The notes: generated from the letters alone by a model not told the origin. Numbered from the stretch's first letter, positions 45,626-56,504 are shown. The stretch: DNA of 64,000 nt from Homarus americanus (GCF_018991925.1 NW_024729645.1:186001-250000); one strand, 5' to 3'. Numbers and translations: made by a program.

Positions 45626-46195
45626 TTTCGGAGACAGCAGAGACGGTAAAGAGGTGTAAGTGTAGAACTGGGGGGTGTTCAGCGGCGTTGATAAGTGTAT
45701 TAGGGTGTAGTGATGACGCTGAGGAGGACGTACCGTACACAAGGTGTACTGGGTGTAGCTAAGTGTACTGGGTGTGGCGATGGTTATACTGGAGGGTGTA
45801 CTGAAAGGTATGGTGGACATGGGTTCAAGTATACTAGATGTAACGAAGAAGGTTTACCGAGGGGTGAGGTGGGTGTAGCGAGGAGTGTGGTGGGTGTAGT
45901 GAGGGTGAGGTGGGTGTAGGGAGGGGTGAGGTGGGTGTAGGGAGGGGTGAGGTGGGTTTAGGGAGGGTGAGGTGGGTTTAGGGAGGTGGGGTGGGTGTAG
46001 GGAAGGGTGAGGTGGGTTTAGGGGACGAGTGAGGTGGGTGCAGTGAGGGTGGGTGGGTGTGGGAGGGGTGAGGTGGGTGTAGCGAGGAGTGTGGTGGGTG
46101 TAGTGAGGGGTGAGGTGGGTGTAGGGAAGGGTGACATGGGTTTAGAGAGGGCTGGGGTGGGTGTAAAAAGGGGGGTAAGGTGGGTGTAGGAGAGG
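45626..46195. repeat. GAGGTGGGTGTAGGGAGGGGT repeat region
   Basis: From about 45860, GTGAGGTGGGTGTAGGGAGG recurs every 19-24 bp. The part before 45860 is more diverged GGTGTAC-rich sequence. Confidence 0.85.
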
Positions 46196-46317
46196 AACAG
46201 CACACAGGAGTAAACAGCAAGATGCAGCACATTAAGCCAAGTGACCTCGACCACGTCATCACCCTCACCACAAACAACACTGCCCTCAAGCACCACCACC
46301 ACCACCAGCTTGCAGTA

Positions 46318-46381
46318 GTATGTATGTATGTATGTATGTATGCATGTATGTATGTTTGTATGTATGTATGTATGTATGTAA
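46318..46381. repeat. (GTAT)n microsatellite
   Basis: Tetranucleotide GTAT with GCAT and GTTT interruptions. Confidence 0.97.
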
Positions 46382-46384
46382 CAG

Positions 46385-46620
46385 CCCCACCACCATCACC
46401 ACTCCTAGCATTTAACACCAGTTACACCACAACCACCTACCGGCATTCAACACGACCACTCCCAGCATTCAACACCATCACCATCTTCACCACCACTACC
46501 AGCATTCAACACCACCATCTTCACCACCACTACCATCATTCAATACCACCACCAACACTCACAGCATTCACCACCAGTCAACACCACCTCCATCACCACC
46601 ACCAACCAATGTACAGCCAA
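46385..46620. repeat. CACCACCA-rich CATTCAACACC repeat
   Basis: AGCATTCAACACCACCA recurs every 25-35 bp among CAC triplets. Confidence 0.82.
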
Positions 46621-47074
46621 AAAAATTTAGCATGTCTTGTGAAGGTGACATCCCCTCCCCCCTCTCTGGCCACCAACTCAGGCGATAAGCTTTGAAACAA
46701 CCATAAGCTTCCTCACAATACTGCCCCCACCCCAACACACACACAATCTTGGTAGGGGCGTCACCCACCCATACACGTCATTTGTACCGAGCTGTGTGAA
46801 ATTCCTTACGAAAATTGGCGTACGGGGATGATTTTGAGAGAGAGAGAGAGAGAGAGAGATAATCACATGTATGCCGATTGCTCTATCTCTGAGGCCAGTG
46901 GCTGGGGATCTACAAACAACGGACAGTAACGCAAGAAGCAATACAACAACACTGGGATCACCAACGGTAACACAACCCTCATACAACCCTTACGGCACAA
47001 CAAGAGGCAGTAACAACAACTGGCCACAACTCCTCACACCGGTAGATGAAGCAGGGATGGCGGCCTCAGAAAAC

Positions 47075-47370
47075 AACACAGCCAACAGAAGAAACAACAG
47101 AAGCAATAAAAGAAACAGCAGAAGCAACAGAAGACAACAGAAGAAGCAACAAAAGACAACAGCAGCAACGGATGAAAACAACAGCAGCAGCAGAAGACAA
47201 CAAAAGCAAAAGAAGAAACAACAGAATCAACAGAAGACAACAGCAGTAGCGTCAGCACAATCAATACGTAAACAGAACCACACCAACAACAACAACGGCC
47301 AATATGAACAAGACTTAACCACTAAAAACAATAACACAACAACAACAAGAGCAACAGCAGGGCAGCAGCT
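47075..47370. repeat. AACAACAGAAGCAA low-complexity region
   Basis: CAACAGAAGACAACAG-type A/C/G-rich sequence. The plus frame 46871-47395 (174 codons, Asn/Gln/Lys/Arg/Ser) begins in unique DNA, so a polar low-complexity coding exon cannot be wholly ruled out. The opposite strand is equally open (Leu/Phe/Val), which argues for composition. Confidence 0.7.
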
Positions 47371-47419
47371 CCCCGGCTCTCAGCATCAATTATGAATTTC
47401 ACTCCGGGCCAACCAACAT

Positions 47420-47830
47420 TTGAGAGTGGTGGTGGTGGTGTAGAAATGATGGTGGTGGTGTAGAAATGATGGTGGTGGTGGGTGTAGAAATGGTGGTGGT
47501 AGTGGTGTAGAAATAGTATTGGCAATGGTGTAGAAATGGTGGTGGTAGTGGCGCGCGCAGAAATGGTGGTGGTAGTGGTGTAGAAATGACGGTGGTAGTG
47601 GTGTAGAAATGGTGGTGGTAGTCTAGTGGAAATGTAGCGGTAGTGGAAATGATGGCGATGTGGAAATGGTGGTGATAGTGGAAATGGTGATCGTAATGGA
47701 AATGTGCCAGTAGTGGAAATGGTGGTAGTGTGGAAATGTGGTGGTAGTGGAAATGGTGCTGGGAGTCTTGTAGAAGTAGTGGTGGTGGTGGTGATATTAG
47801 TAGTAGTGGTGGTGGTGGTGGAAGCAAGTG
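47420..47830. repeat. GGTGGTGGTGTAGAAATG minisatellite
   Basis: GGTGGTAGTGGTGTAGAAAT units of about 18-30 bp, then GTAGTGGAAATGGTGG units to the right. Confidence 0.9.
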
Positions 47831-47837
47831 TTATTTC

Positions 47838-47864
47838 TACCACACACACACACACACACACACC
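47838..47864. repeat. (CA)n microsatellite
   Basis: Short CA repeat. Confidence 0.93.
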
Positions 47865-48539
47865 ACAATATTCCTCCTTCAACCAACTCCCACAATTTCA
47901 GATTCAAACTTGAAATCTTCTCTTCTATCTGCTTCTATAGGGATGAATGCCTCTAGTTACGTACTGCAATTTCGGCGTCATTTTGACCACTAACTTTGTA
48001 CCATAGCTGAAGATGTGTCAACCAAACGTATACAAGTATAAAAAAAAAAGTATCTGCCAGGATGTCCCGGGAGGGTTGGCAGGCGTGGGTCTGGGGCGTA
48101 CTGATCCCACTACATTTGGTAACCGAACATCATATTAATTACGCCGAAATAAATACACATAACATTATTTGTTAAACTATATGCCAAAGTAAATGCATGT
48201 GAGTTGGTCTACTTTTATAAAACATTATATGTAAACTTTCACCCGCTCGTACAGTATCCAACACGGGGTGAGTCGCCATATAGGAATAAGATAAAAGGTA
48301 AAGTGATTAATATCATAAAGTATAGGAAGACAATTTCAGTCGTTGTTGGTAGATGGAGTCTTGAGTCAATGCATAACATTCTCCTTTTCGCTCTGCTGTC
48401 ACGATACCATGAATTATTCGAAACATGTGAAAGGGATCACAGTGTCGGAACTCCTTTCACGAAACACTCCACAAGTCGTTGTAAACCTATCCGAGTCAAC
48501 ATTAGCCATTACTGTCTTGGTTATGTCATTTACAATGGA
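47865..48539. other. Unique sequence left of the Tc1-like remnant
   Basis: Non-repetitive DNA that probably includes the 5' part of the transposon. I compared it with the right flank (49813-50300) by eye and found no convincing terminal inverted repeat. Confidence 0.4.
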
Positions 48540-48734
48540 AACATCACAGGTAACACGAGGAGCTATTGTCTCCTCCCACAATGAAGGACACAGTATTTGT
48601 GAAACTGTCCAGCGGGTTGGTGTCCACCGCCATACCGTGGCACTATGGATTAGGCGACACGACAGTAGGAAACTGGCGCTACTGACGACAAGTGAAGGAT
48701 TGGCCGCCCACACTACACATCCCTGGATGACCGG

Positions 48735-48833
48735 GTTAAGAATGTTTTTTCTCAAGAAATAATGTGGGGGGTATGTGGACAACGTGGAGGTTATCTAATG
48801 TAATATTACTGTCAGTGTATTTTCGTTAACCAG
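48735..48833 (+). other. Intron-like interruption 1 in the Tc1-like transposase (99 bp)
   Basis: Begins GTTAAG directly after the CGG codon of LDDR and ends TTCGTTAACCAG before GCT ATA GTA. Removal joins DDR to AIVAA in frame (phase 0), as expected at this point in Tc1-like proteins. It contains an in-frame TAA, and CTAAT near 48795 could be a branch point 37 bp from the acceptor. Confidence 0.5.
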
Positions 48834-48925
48834 GCTATAGTAGCTGCTACTACTGCTGACCCATCCAAGTCTGCTGCCAGCACCTGTAATGACCCCGGCC
48901 TACGATGCAACATGCATGCTTCCAA

Positions 48926-49042
48926 GATGGGCACAGTAAACGCTTCTGCGCTTCAAATGCACTGGATGTAGGGGGTGTCCAATAAACTAGCCCCCTCGGG
49001 GGCAAAAAAAAAATATATATATAAATATATATTAAAAAAAAA
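48926..49042. mobile_element. A-rich insertion inside the Tc1-like transposase
   Basis: It separates LRCNMHA from TSQTVR, which are adjacent in the family. It contains AATAAA near 48981, a GCCCCCTCGGGGGC hairpin near 48990-49003, then A-rich DNA with (TA)n and a second A-run ending at the junction. No GT-AG ends are visible. An AATAAA word followed by an A-rich tail suggests a small retro-insertion, though A-tract expansion is an alternative. Confidence 0.4.
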
Positions 49043-49260
49043 ACATCTCAAACAGTCCGCTCCACAGGGCATCACGCTCGTAGACCAGTAAGCAAACCTG
49101 CGTTAACTGAACGTCACATGGAGGCCAGGAATGAGTACGTACTTGAGTACACAGACAAGCCTGTTAGCTTTTGGGACCAGGTAGTCCTCTGGGACGAGAA
49201 GACGTTTTGCACAGATGGTCCCACATCTACAACATTTGTTTGGCGGATGGTTGACACCAG

Positions 49261-49392
49261 GTAAGCCCCTGTGTGTGTGTGTGTGTGTGTGTGTCCTCAA
49301 CTTCGGTATTTCATTTTTATTTGTGCGTTTATTTGTCAATTACAAGTGTTCTTGAACTAGTAATAATCCATAACTCTATATTATACTATCAG
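49261..49392 (+). other. Intron-like interruption 2 in the Tc1-like transposase (132 bp)
   Basis: Donor ACCAG|GTAAGC and acceptor TTATACTATCAG|ATTTG. Removal gives VDT-R-FEARNVV with the Arg codon split AG|A (phase 2), matching family sequence across the junction. A (GT)n of about 26 bp sits just inside the donor at 49270-49294. Confidence 0.6.
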
Positions 49393-49812
49393 ATTTGAGG
49401 CACGGAACGTGGTGGATAGCAGGAGTGGCCGAGTCACCGCTGGCTGATGTTGACCCTGGCTGGTTCACCGGCCACAAGTATCGTCAAGTATTGGAGGGGG
49501 TTTTGCTTCCGCCAGTTGAAGCGCTGTTCTTCCCAGAGGGAGAACCATTTTACCTCGTCCAGGATAACAGTCCTATCCACACATCTCGAGTTGTTAAGGA
49601 GTGGTTTGGCCTACACCCCTACATCACACTGCTGCCACATCCGCCCAGATCCCTGGACCTCAACCACAATGAGCTTGTTTGGGCAACCACGCTTCGAGGC
49701 ATGGGAGCACCTACGAACCCCTGCCGGCCAAGACCTAACGTCGGAGCTGGTGGCATCCATCCCTCGCAGGTTTAATTACGTCATAGAAGCAGGTGTTTAC
49801 ATCAAATACTGA

Positions 49813-50640
49813 CAAAATAAAAGTGACAACCAAATACTGCTTTCTTTACCTATAAATGCATGCATAAGCTACAGCTAACATATTCTAGAATGCCACATGT
49901 TATAGTAATCGATAGTATGAGTGATAGGAAATATTACGTGACGTTACTGACTAGCTGTAGTGTTAATCAAGTAGATGGGTCACTACGTAACCAACAATAT
50001 AAACCACGGTAGACAGTCTTCGCTGTTTGTATCAACTAATACATTTACACTACACCTTGTTCGCTGCATAATGGTCACACACATTCGCTGTCTCAATGTG
50101 GGTATAAAAATATTTCTTTTATTACAAACATATTATTTACTATGGGTAACAGAAAATGTCCCTAGTAATCGACATATGACACCTCGTGAATACTGGCCAA
50201 CCAACGCAGGAGCACGCATATCCCAATATCTATCATCCGTGGTCTCATAATGTTTCACACGGAGTATGGTCAGTTGCTTTTGGAGGTAATGTACTGTACT
50301 TCTTAAAATACTCGGCTAAGGGAAAATTTTATCGAAGGAACCTCTGAGAGTCCATTTAGGTGTTGCGGCATAAGAGAGCCAGTAAGATACGTTCTCATAT
50401 ATGCAGGTTACGAAATAATCTAACTTACGATATTTTGAAGATTAAACTTTGTGTCGTATCTTAAGGGAATCTGTAAGAAGTTTTATTACACCATCTAGTT
50501 AAAGGAATATATAATGCACGAGCCACTCACAATCTATGTTTGAGTCAAAACTTAAGTGAGTCAGTTAGATGCGTCCTCACACCTACAGTTAAGGGAATCC
50601 TGGTGAGGTAAAACAGTGGTGGCCAGACAAGGTTTTAATA
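49813..50640. other. Unique sequence right of the Tc1-like remnant
   Basis: AT-rich and non-repetitive. Two loosely similar phrases, AAGAGAGCCAGTAAGATACGTTCTCA near 50371 and AAGTGAGTCAGTTAGATGCGTCCTCA near 50552, suggest an old duplication about 180 bp apart. No gene is seen. Confidence 0.4.
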
Positions 50641-50679
50641 CGCTATCAGGGATGATGGTCAGGAAACTCGAGGTTACAA

Positions 50680-50965
50680 ATCCGTGGTATTACGCGGGGT
50701 GAAGTGGTGTTGGTGCTACGTGGGCGTGGTGTAGTGGTGGTGCAATGGTGGTGGGTGTGGTGGGCGTGGTGTGGTGGTGCACATGGTGGTGGGCGTGGTG
50801 TGGTGGTGCAATGGTGGTGGGTGTGGTGGGCGTGGTGTGGTGGTGTACATGCTGGTGGGAGTGGGGATACACATAGTGGTGGTAATGAGTGTAGTGTGGT
50901 GATGCACATGGTGACAGGTATGGGTATAACATCACGGGTGTGGTGTTGTACAATCGGTCATGGTG
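50680..50965. repeat. GTGGTGGTGCACATGGTGGTG minisatellite
   Basis: GGTGGTGGGCGTGGTGTGGTG units of about 36-57 bp. The frame readings on both strands are His/Pro/Thr or Trp/Gly/Val strings. Confidence 0.88.
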
Positions 50966-51840
50966 AAGCATCACACCCCAGAGAACACAACAAAGTGTGA
51001 CGAGGGAAGACCATCAGCTGCACCACCGGGGAATATGACGGTCTGACATTTTCCCTTTGGCAGAAACGTTAATTACCATCTTCTTATTGCAACAAATAAA
51101 TATCCGCAGGTGAGCAATATCCTTGACCAGTTTCATATCACGTCATGGAAAAGAGAACATTAATGAGAAAATATTGACAGAAAAAAAAAAAAATAAATAA
51201 ACAAAAAATAAATAAAAAACTCCACCGACTGTGCCAAAAACATATGTCCACTGTATAAACAACGACTGGGTACGTTTCACATCAATCCTCTGAAAACTGA
51301 ATGAATAACTAATTTTACAAACGTACAGTATATGCTACGAGTGGACCTGACGGACGAACAAGCGGACGGGATCTTCCGATATATCCCTCGGTGGTGGTGA
51401 ACATGGGGCAGCGCTAAGTAACACTACACAATAACAATGACACCTAATACTTAAACACAAGAGAATAGCACACAACACAATCCCGAGACCCGCGTGTGTG
51501 TGCAGGAGGTGTCGAGGTAGGCCTACACTCACGCCCCTGATGAACTGACCAGACACCCAGGAAGGCAGGAGTGAGTTGGTCCACCTTAACAGGGTAGATT
51601 CTCAAAGGAAGGTTCCTGTGGTAAAGTCTTCCCTATTACTGGAGATGTGAGAACTTAGAGTCATCCCCCCAAAATAAAAGTATAGTTACCCTTTCCGTCT
51701 TTCCAATTTGAAACACTGGACGATATGTTTACTTATATTCTCCAGAGCAGCGTCATGTTGGTACGCCTGCTCCCCACAGCGGTGACAACTGGAGAAGAGG
51801 TATTTATAAAACATCTGCAGGAATAAAACCTTAACTTACT
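50966..51840. other. Unique sequence, no firm gene
   Basis: Contains a minus-strand frame (51335-51556, 73 codons) with a hydrophobic stretch GIVLCAILLCLSI. No partner features support it. An A-rich patch lies at 51181-51220. Confidence 0.35.
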
Positions 51841-52132
51841 GGTGGTCATGACGCCCAGTGATTTGAGGCCGACACCACCAAGGATCGCCTCCACTTGACA
51901 TGACTGTGGTGACCTGGGTGATTATTGGGTGAAGTGAGGTGGTTGCCGTCCACAACACAGTATGATACCACAATGACCGGGCTCTGAGGGTCCAGATAAC
52001 ACGGCGGGTTTCTCGATACGAAATCACAACTCTGAGAGGCTTTGTTTGTGGTGTTAAACCTGGTTTATCACCACAAATCAAGACATGGTTGTAATCTAAC
52101 TTCTTCAACGTACTTGAACTTTTCTCATTCAA
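51841..52132 (-). CDS. Possible exon, unrecognised product
   Basis: A 97-codon minus-strand frame starts at ATG (52132) with MNEKSSSTLKKLDYNHVLIC and ends GRHDHQ at a CCA|GTAAGTTAAGG donor-like site whose intron would begin at 51839. Composition is mixed and not repeat-like, unlike most frames in this window. I recognise no domain, and no neighbouring exon is visible. Chance or an unrecognised mobile-element fragment is as likely as a gene. Confidence 0.18.
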
Positions 52133-52230
52133 TCAAAACTTTAATAGTTTTACTTTTGTTAGGCCTATGTCCCTCGCCCTTGTATCTGCCCTGTTAATAA
52201 CAAACAACTTTGTGGACTGCATACTCGTGT

Positions 52231-52236
<6 letters not shown>

Positions 52237-52265
<29 letters not shown>
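52237..52265. repeat. (AT)n microsatellite
   Basis: Short uninterrupted AT repeat. Confidence 0.95.
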
Positions 52266-52269
<4 letters not shown>

Positions 52270-52469
52270 GCTTACACACTCACAGCCAAGCACCACAAGC
52301 CGGTACACACTCGCTCTTCTCGTGAAACTCGGTGTGCTCCAACAGGCCTTACTTGACGACGACTAACAAAGCATCAGCTGGTATTTCTAGTTACAGGTAA
52401 AGGAGGAGGAAGGAGGAGAGTAAGAGGTGGAGAGTTAGAGAGAAGAACCATTGCTAGGATTCTTTTTAT

Positions 52470-52725
52470 TATTATCATTATTATTAGTAGTAGTGTTAGT
52501 AGATGTAGTAATACAAGTAGTAGTATACAAAATTAAGTAATGTAAGTAATAGTAGTAAGTAGTAATAGTTGTAGTAGCACAGTAGTAGAAAAAGGAAGTA
52601 GTGAAAGTAGTACTGTAGTACAGTAGTAGTAATGGCGGCGAAGGTATGGCTATTGGGGGAGGCTAGATGCCATTTAGAAAAAAGTAGTAGTAGTAGTAAT
52701 AGTAGCAGAACAAGTACTAATCGTT
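52470..52725. repeat. (AGT)n-rich degenerate microsatellite
   Basis: TAGTAGTAG and GTAGTAATAG motifs are scattered over 250 bp, interrupted by a short unique insert near 52633-52680. Confidence 0.85.
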
Positions 52726-52816
52726 CTAATTTACAATATTACCCAAATATATGTAACTACTGTACAATGTGGTGACCTGTCAATCAGTGCTGACGGGTGA
52801 CTGGTAGATTAAACTT

Positions 52817-52818
<2 letters not shown>

Positions 52819-52884
<66 letters not shown>
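52819..52884. repeat. (GA)n microsatellite
   Basis: GA repeat with one GG interruption. Confidence 0.97.
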
Positions 52885-52885
<1 letters not shown>

Positions 52886-53610
52886 CAAGGTAAGCAAGAG
52901 GGGAGAGAAGAGGAGGAATAAATAAGCGGGGGGAAGTATAAGAGGAAACAGAATAAAGAGAAGGAAGTGAAAACGGGAAAGAATAAACAGGAGGAAGGCA
53001 GAGGGGGAAGAGAAAGAAAAGGGGAGAAGATAAATGAGGAGAAGATAAATAAGGAAGTGAGAAGAACAGGAAGTGAGAAGTAGATAAATAAAGTGAGAGG
53101 AGAAGATAAATAAGGAAGTGAGAGGGAGTAGATAAAGAAGGAAGTAAGGAAGTGAGAGGGAGAAGAAGGAAGTGAGAGGAGAAGATAAAGAAGGAAGGAG
53201 AGGGGAAGAAGATAAAGAAGGAAGTGAGAGGGAGAAGATAATATGAAGTGAGGAGAGGGGGAAGATAAAGAAGAAAGTGAGGGGAGAAGATAACAAGGTA
53301 AGATAAAGAAGGAAGTGAGAGGGGGGAGAGAAGGAAATGAGAGGGAGAAGAAGGAAGAGAGGGGAGAAGATAAAGAAGGAGAGGGAGAAGTGAGGGGGAA
53401 GATAAATAAGGAAGGAGACGGGAGAAGATAAATAAGGAAGTGAGAGGAGAAGATAAATAGAAGTGAGAGGGGAGTAGATAAAGAAGAAGTGAGAGGGGGA
53501 AGAGAAAGAAGGAAGTGAGAGGGGAGAAGATAAATAAGGAAGTGAGAGGGGAGAAGAGAAGGAAGTAAAGAAGGAAGAGGAGAAGATAAAGAAGGAAGTG
53601 AGAGATGATA
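52885..53610. repeat. Purine-rich minisatellite GAAGTGAGAGGGGAGAAG
   Basis: GAAGTGAGAGGGGAGAAGAT and AAATAAGGAA alternate at about 28-32 bp with many indels. The 354- and 564-codon minus-strand frames across it are Ser/Leu/Phe low-complexity strings and are not annotated as genes. Confidence 0.9.
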
Positions 53611-53659
<49 letters not shown>

Positions 53660-54175
53660 CGCGCGAAGAAAATGAAGCGAAAAAGCAGAAAAGGAATGGA
53701 TAAAATGTAGAAAATGAGAGGATAGAGAAGAGAAAAGGGGAGGAAGATTATGAAGAGAAGAAGAGAAAGGAGGGAGAGGACTGAGTAAAAAGAAGAGCAG
53801 GGAAAGAGGATAAAAAGAAGCGACAGGGAAGAGGATAAAGGGAAACACGAAAGAGGGGAAACAGAAAGGGAAAGAGAATAAAGAGGAGGAGGAATAGAGG
53901 AATCAGAATAAAGAGGAAGAACCAAAAATAAAGAAAGAGAACAGGAAGAGAAGAAAGCGGAGGAGTAACAGAGGTAGAAGCGAGAGGAGACAGAATAAAA
54001 AGGAGAGGGGAAAGAGAAGAGGAAAGAGAAGACAGAGGAGGGGAAACAGAAGAGGGAAGTAAAGGGGTAGACAACATAGGAAGGAAGGAAGGAAGGAAGG
54101 AAGGAAGGAAGGAAGGAAGGTAAGAGGAAACGTAGTGATAAAAAATAATGTAAAAAAATGGAAAAACCTTTATGT
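53611..54175. repeat. (GA)n, AG-rich tract and (GGAA)n
   Basis: (GA)n at 53614-53654 followed by GCGCGCGCG, then AG-rich GAGGAAACAGAATAAAGAGG-like sequence, and (GGAA)n at 54081-54120. Confidence 0.88.
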
Positions 54176-54179
54176 AATC

Positions 54180-54680
54180 TGGAGAAGAACAAGAACAAAG
54201 AACTAAAAGAACAAGGTGAAAAATATATACATAGAACATGAACAAAAGAAAAAATAACACGAAAAGAGAACAAGAAAAAAGAACAGTAACAACATGAACA
54301 GACGGATGACGAAGAACAGAGACAAATATGAACAAAGCATAACAAGGCCATCATTGTAGGAGAAAAAGAACACGAACAGTAGAGAACAAGAACAAAAATA
54401 ATAACGCCAACATTGAACAATAAAAAGAACACACAGTGATGAACTACAAACACGAACAACAGCAAGAACAGTGAACAATTACAAGAACACGGACAGAGGA
54501 AAACAAGAACACGGCATGTGAAGAACGAAAAGAACAAATTGTGAAGAACAAGAACACAAACATGATGAACACAAATCACGAACTAGAGCATGAACAGTGA
54601 ACAATTACAAGAACACAGACAGTGGAGAACAAAATCACTAACAGTGGAGAACAAGAACAGCGAAGAACAACAAACAAACC
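54180..54680. repeat. GAACAAGAACA short-motif repeat region
   Basis: AAGAACAAGAACACGAACAG and ACAGTGAACAATTACAAG phrases recur irregularly for 500 bp. ACAGTGAACAATTACAAGAACAC occurs at about 54469 and 54594. Minus-strand Val/Leu/Phe frames follow from this composition. Confidence 0.8.
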
Positions 54681-54756
54681 AGCCCCAGAGAAAAGCCATA
54701 TAATTAGCCGAAATGTTTGACCGTCCGCCTGAAATTGGAAATCCACCACTTAGGTC

Positions 54757-54758
<2 letters not shown>

Positions 54759-54820
<62 letters not shown>

Positions 54821-54856
54821 AGAGTGAGAGACGAGAAAAGAGAATATATGAAAAAA

Positions 54857-54924
<68 letters not shown>

Positions 54925-54925
54925 A
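54759..54925. repeat. Two (GA)n microsatellites
   Basis: (GA)n at 54761-54815 and 54861-54921, separated by AAAAAGAGTGAGAG sequence. Confidence 0.97.
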
Positions 54926-55114
54926 CCGAGTAAAGACAAATGCTAAGCCGTCAGGAGGGTCAAATTATATTTTTCCCCAGGATGAAGGAAATTTTACGAC
55001 AAACAACATCTTGTAATCACGACAGCGGGACAAAACACCTTATTGTATTCCCAGGACGCTCGAGGTATATGACACCCTCCACCCATGTCTTACTAGTATG
55101 TCTGTCTCCCTTCA

Positions 55115-55315
55115 CCATGTCTGACATTCTACACTGTTTCCGACTTGCAAGACATTCGACACTGTGTCTAATAGCAAGATATTCGACACCGTGTCTGACG
55201 AGCAAGACATTCGACACCGTGTCTGACTAACAAGCTATTCTACACTGTGCTTGGTTAGGAAGACATTCGACACTGTGTCTAATAGCAAGACACTCGACAC
55301 TATGTCTGAGGGACG
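55115..55315. repeat. ~33-bp GACATTCGACACTGTGTCT minisatellite
   Basis: AAGACATTCGACACTGTGTC with CTAATAGC or CTGACTAGC linkers. About six imperfect copies. The unit contains the near-palindrome GACAC.GTGTC. Confidence 0.85.
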
Positions 55316-55690
55316 TATATCCGTGTCCTCCTATGACTCGTTAAATTACATATATACGCGTGTCATGTCTTGGCTGTTGTCTCAAAGATGGCTAGAGCAT
55401 GTCTCAACGTTGCCCGGTTGAATAAATGTTACACGTCACTCATTACCATGTCCAACACATTTCTTCACACCATGTCTAACAGATGACTGTCTCACGCCCA
55501 TTCACCCCACATCTGCCTGGTGTGACACAGTGAGTGTTCCCAGCAACATGTCTGAAGTGACAACAACAAACAGTACTTTCCCTCTTTATGTCTTTGTGGC
55601 AAGTACACCTGGAGGGCGATGGTGTACAAATGAGCACTACCAAATGTACACAAGAATTGGATTTCGAAGTACAAATATATGCATTTGTCA
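55316..55690. other. Unique sequence, no gene seen
   Basis: Scattered CATGTCT words echo the array to the left. Frames of 60-88 codons have no recognisable features. Confidence 0.4.
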
Positions 55691-56235
55691 ACAACTTAAA
55701 AACAACCTCTAAAGTGTACACACGAGAATATGATGTACACAACGATTAAATATGCTGACATGACAAGTATACTACACCCCAGCACAGTAATAAGTGTACA
55801 TAATTGTGTACTACGCTTCAGAAAAACGAAAAGTGTAGTGAGGAGCCAGAAATGTACATATTTAGTACAGAGACAAGTGTACTCTTTATTCATTCACAAT
55901 CACGAGGGTACGTAATTGTGTACTACACCCCGAGGACACAACAAGTGTAAAGGGTAATCTGATGTGTACATCAATAACACAAAAAACGAGCATACCAACC
56001 CCTGAACACGACATGAAATGAACGCAATCATGTCCTAAACCACATCAAGATCAGTGTACAGGATGAATCAAAGGTAAAGTACACAGCTTTAGTACAGTAA
56101 CGAGTGTACTGTACTATCCCCTGAGCTAAAGTACAATATACCTCGAGCACCATAGGCAGGATTACCGAGTTGTGTACTACACCTGGGCGAGAGTACAAGT
56201 GTACAGTAGGAGCCAGAGGTGTACGTCAGAGGGGA
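55691..56235. repeat. GTGTACA-word region
   Basis: AGTGTACA, TGTGTACTAC and ATGTACA recur every 20-40 bp without a fixed period, often in pairs such as ACACCCC..ACA(A/C)AAGTGTA. Probably a very old minisatellite. Confidence 0.6.
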
Positions 56236-56348
56236 GAAGCACAACTCACAATAAAAAGCGAGTGTGGAGGGATGATGATAAAAAGGGAAGAAGTGTGCAA
56301 AGTCAAGAGGAGGGGAGCAACACAAAACTGTGGTGATGGAGGGGTGGC

Positions 56349-56349
<1 letters not shown>

Positions 56350-56404
<55 letters not shown>

Positions 56405-56502
56405 CAATATACAGTAGATGGGAAGGAAGGGAGAAAAGACAGTGAAAGAATGAGAGAAGGCGAAAGTTAAGACAAACTCTCTCTCTCTCTCTCTCTCTCT
56501 AC
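56350..56502. repeat. (GA)n and (CT)n pair
   Basis: (GA)n at 56351-56402 and (CT)n at 56477-56500, an inverted-repeat arrangement about 75 bp apart. Confidence 0.95.
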
Positions 56503-56504
56503 AA

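Larger units (their letters stand above)
48540..49812 (+). pseudogene. Decayed Tc1-like (DD35E) transposase with two GT-AG interruptions
   Basis: Ordered blocks match a Tc1/mariner-superfamily transposase. First helix-turn-helix: TRGAIVSSHNEGHSICETVQRV and WIRRH at 48550-48660. After a frameshift and a TGA at 48690-48692, the linker IGRPHYTSLDDR ends at 48734. AIVAATTADPSKSA resumes at 48834. After an A-rich insertion, SQTVRSTG..ARRPVSKPALTERH and FWDQVVLWDEKTF (first catalytic Asp, 49193-49195), then VWRMVDT to 49260. R-FEARNVVDSRSGRVTAG resumes at 49393 and hits TGA at 49445. In the next frame GWFTGHKYRQVLEGVLLP, VQDNSPIHTS (second Asp, 49563) and DLNHNELVW (Glu, 49671), with 35 residues between them. 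A last frameshift leads to LTSELVASIPRRF and VIEAGVYIKY, stop 49810-49812. The DDE triad survives, but the stops and frameshifts make it inactive. Confidence 0.88.

Noticed and set aside
46871..47395. 174-codon Asn/Gln/Lys-rich frame
   Set aside because: Its start is in unique DNA, but the opposite strand is also open and most of it is CAACAG/AACAAC repeat, so composition explains it.
48204..48584. Separate 126-codon gene upstream of the Tc1-like remnant
   Set aside because: It overlaps the transposase N-terminal region in another frame, has no recognisable domain, and is best explained as part of the decayed element or its flank.
52784..54579. Minus-strand open frames of 354 and 564 codons
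   Set aside because: They lie on AG-rich minisatellite and (GA)n DNA. The peptides are Ser/Leu/Phe strings with no domain, and overlapping frames are equally open.
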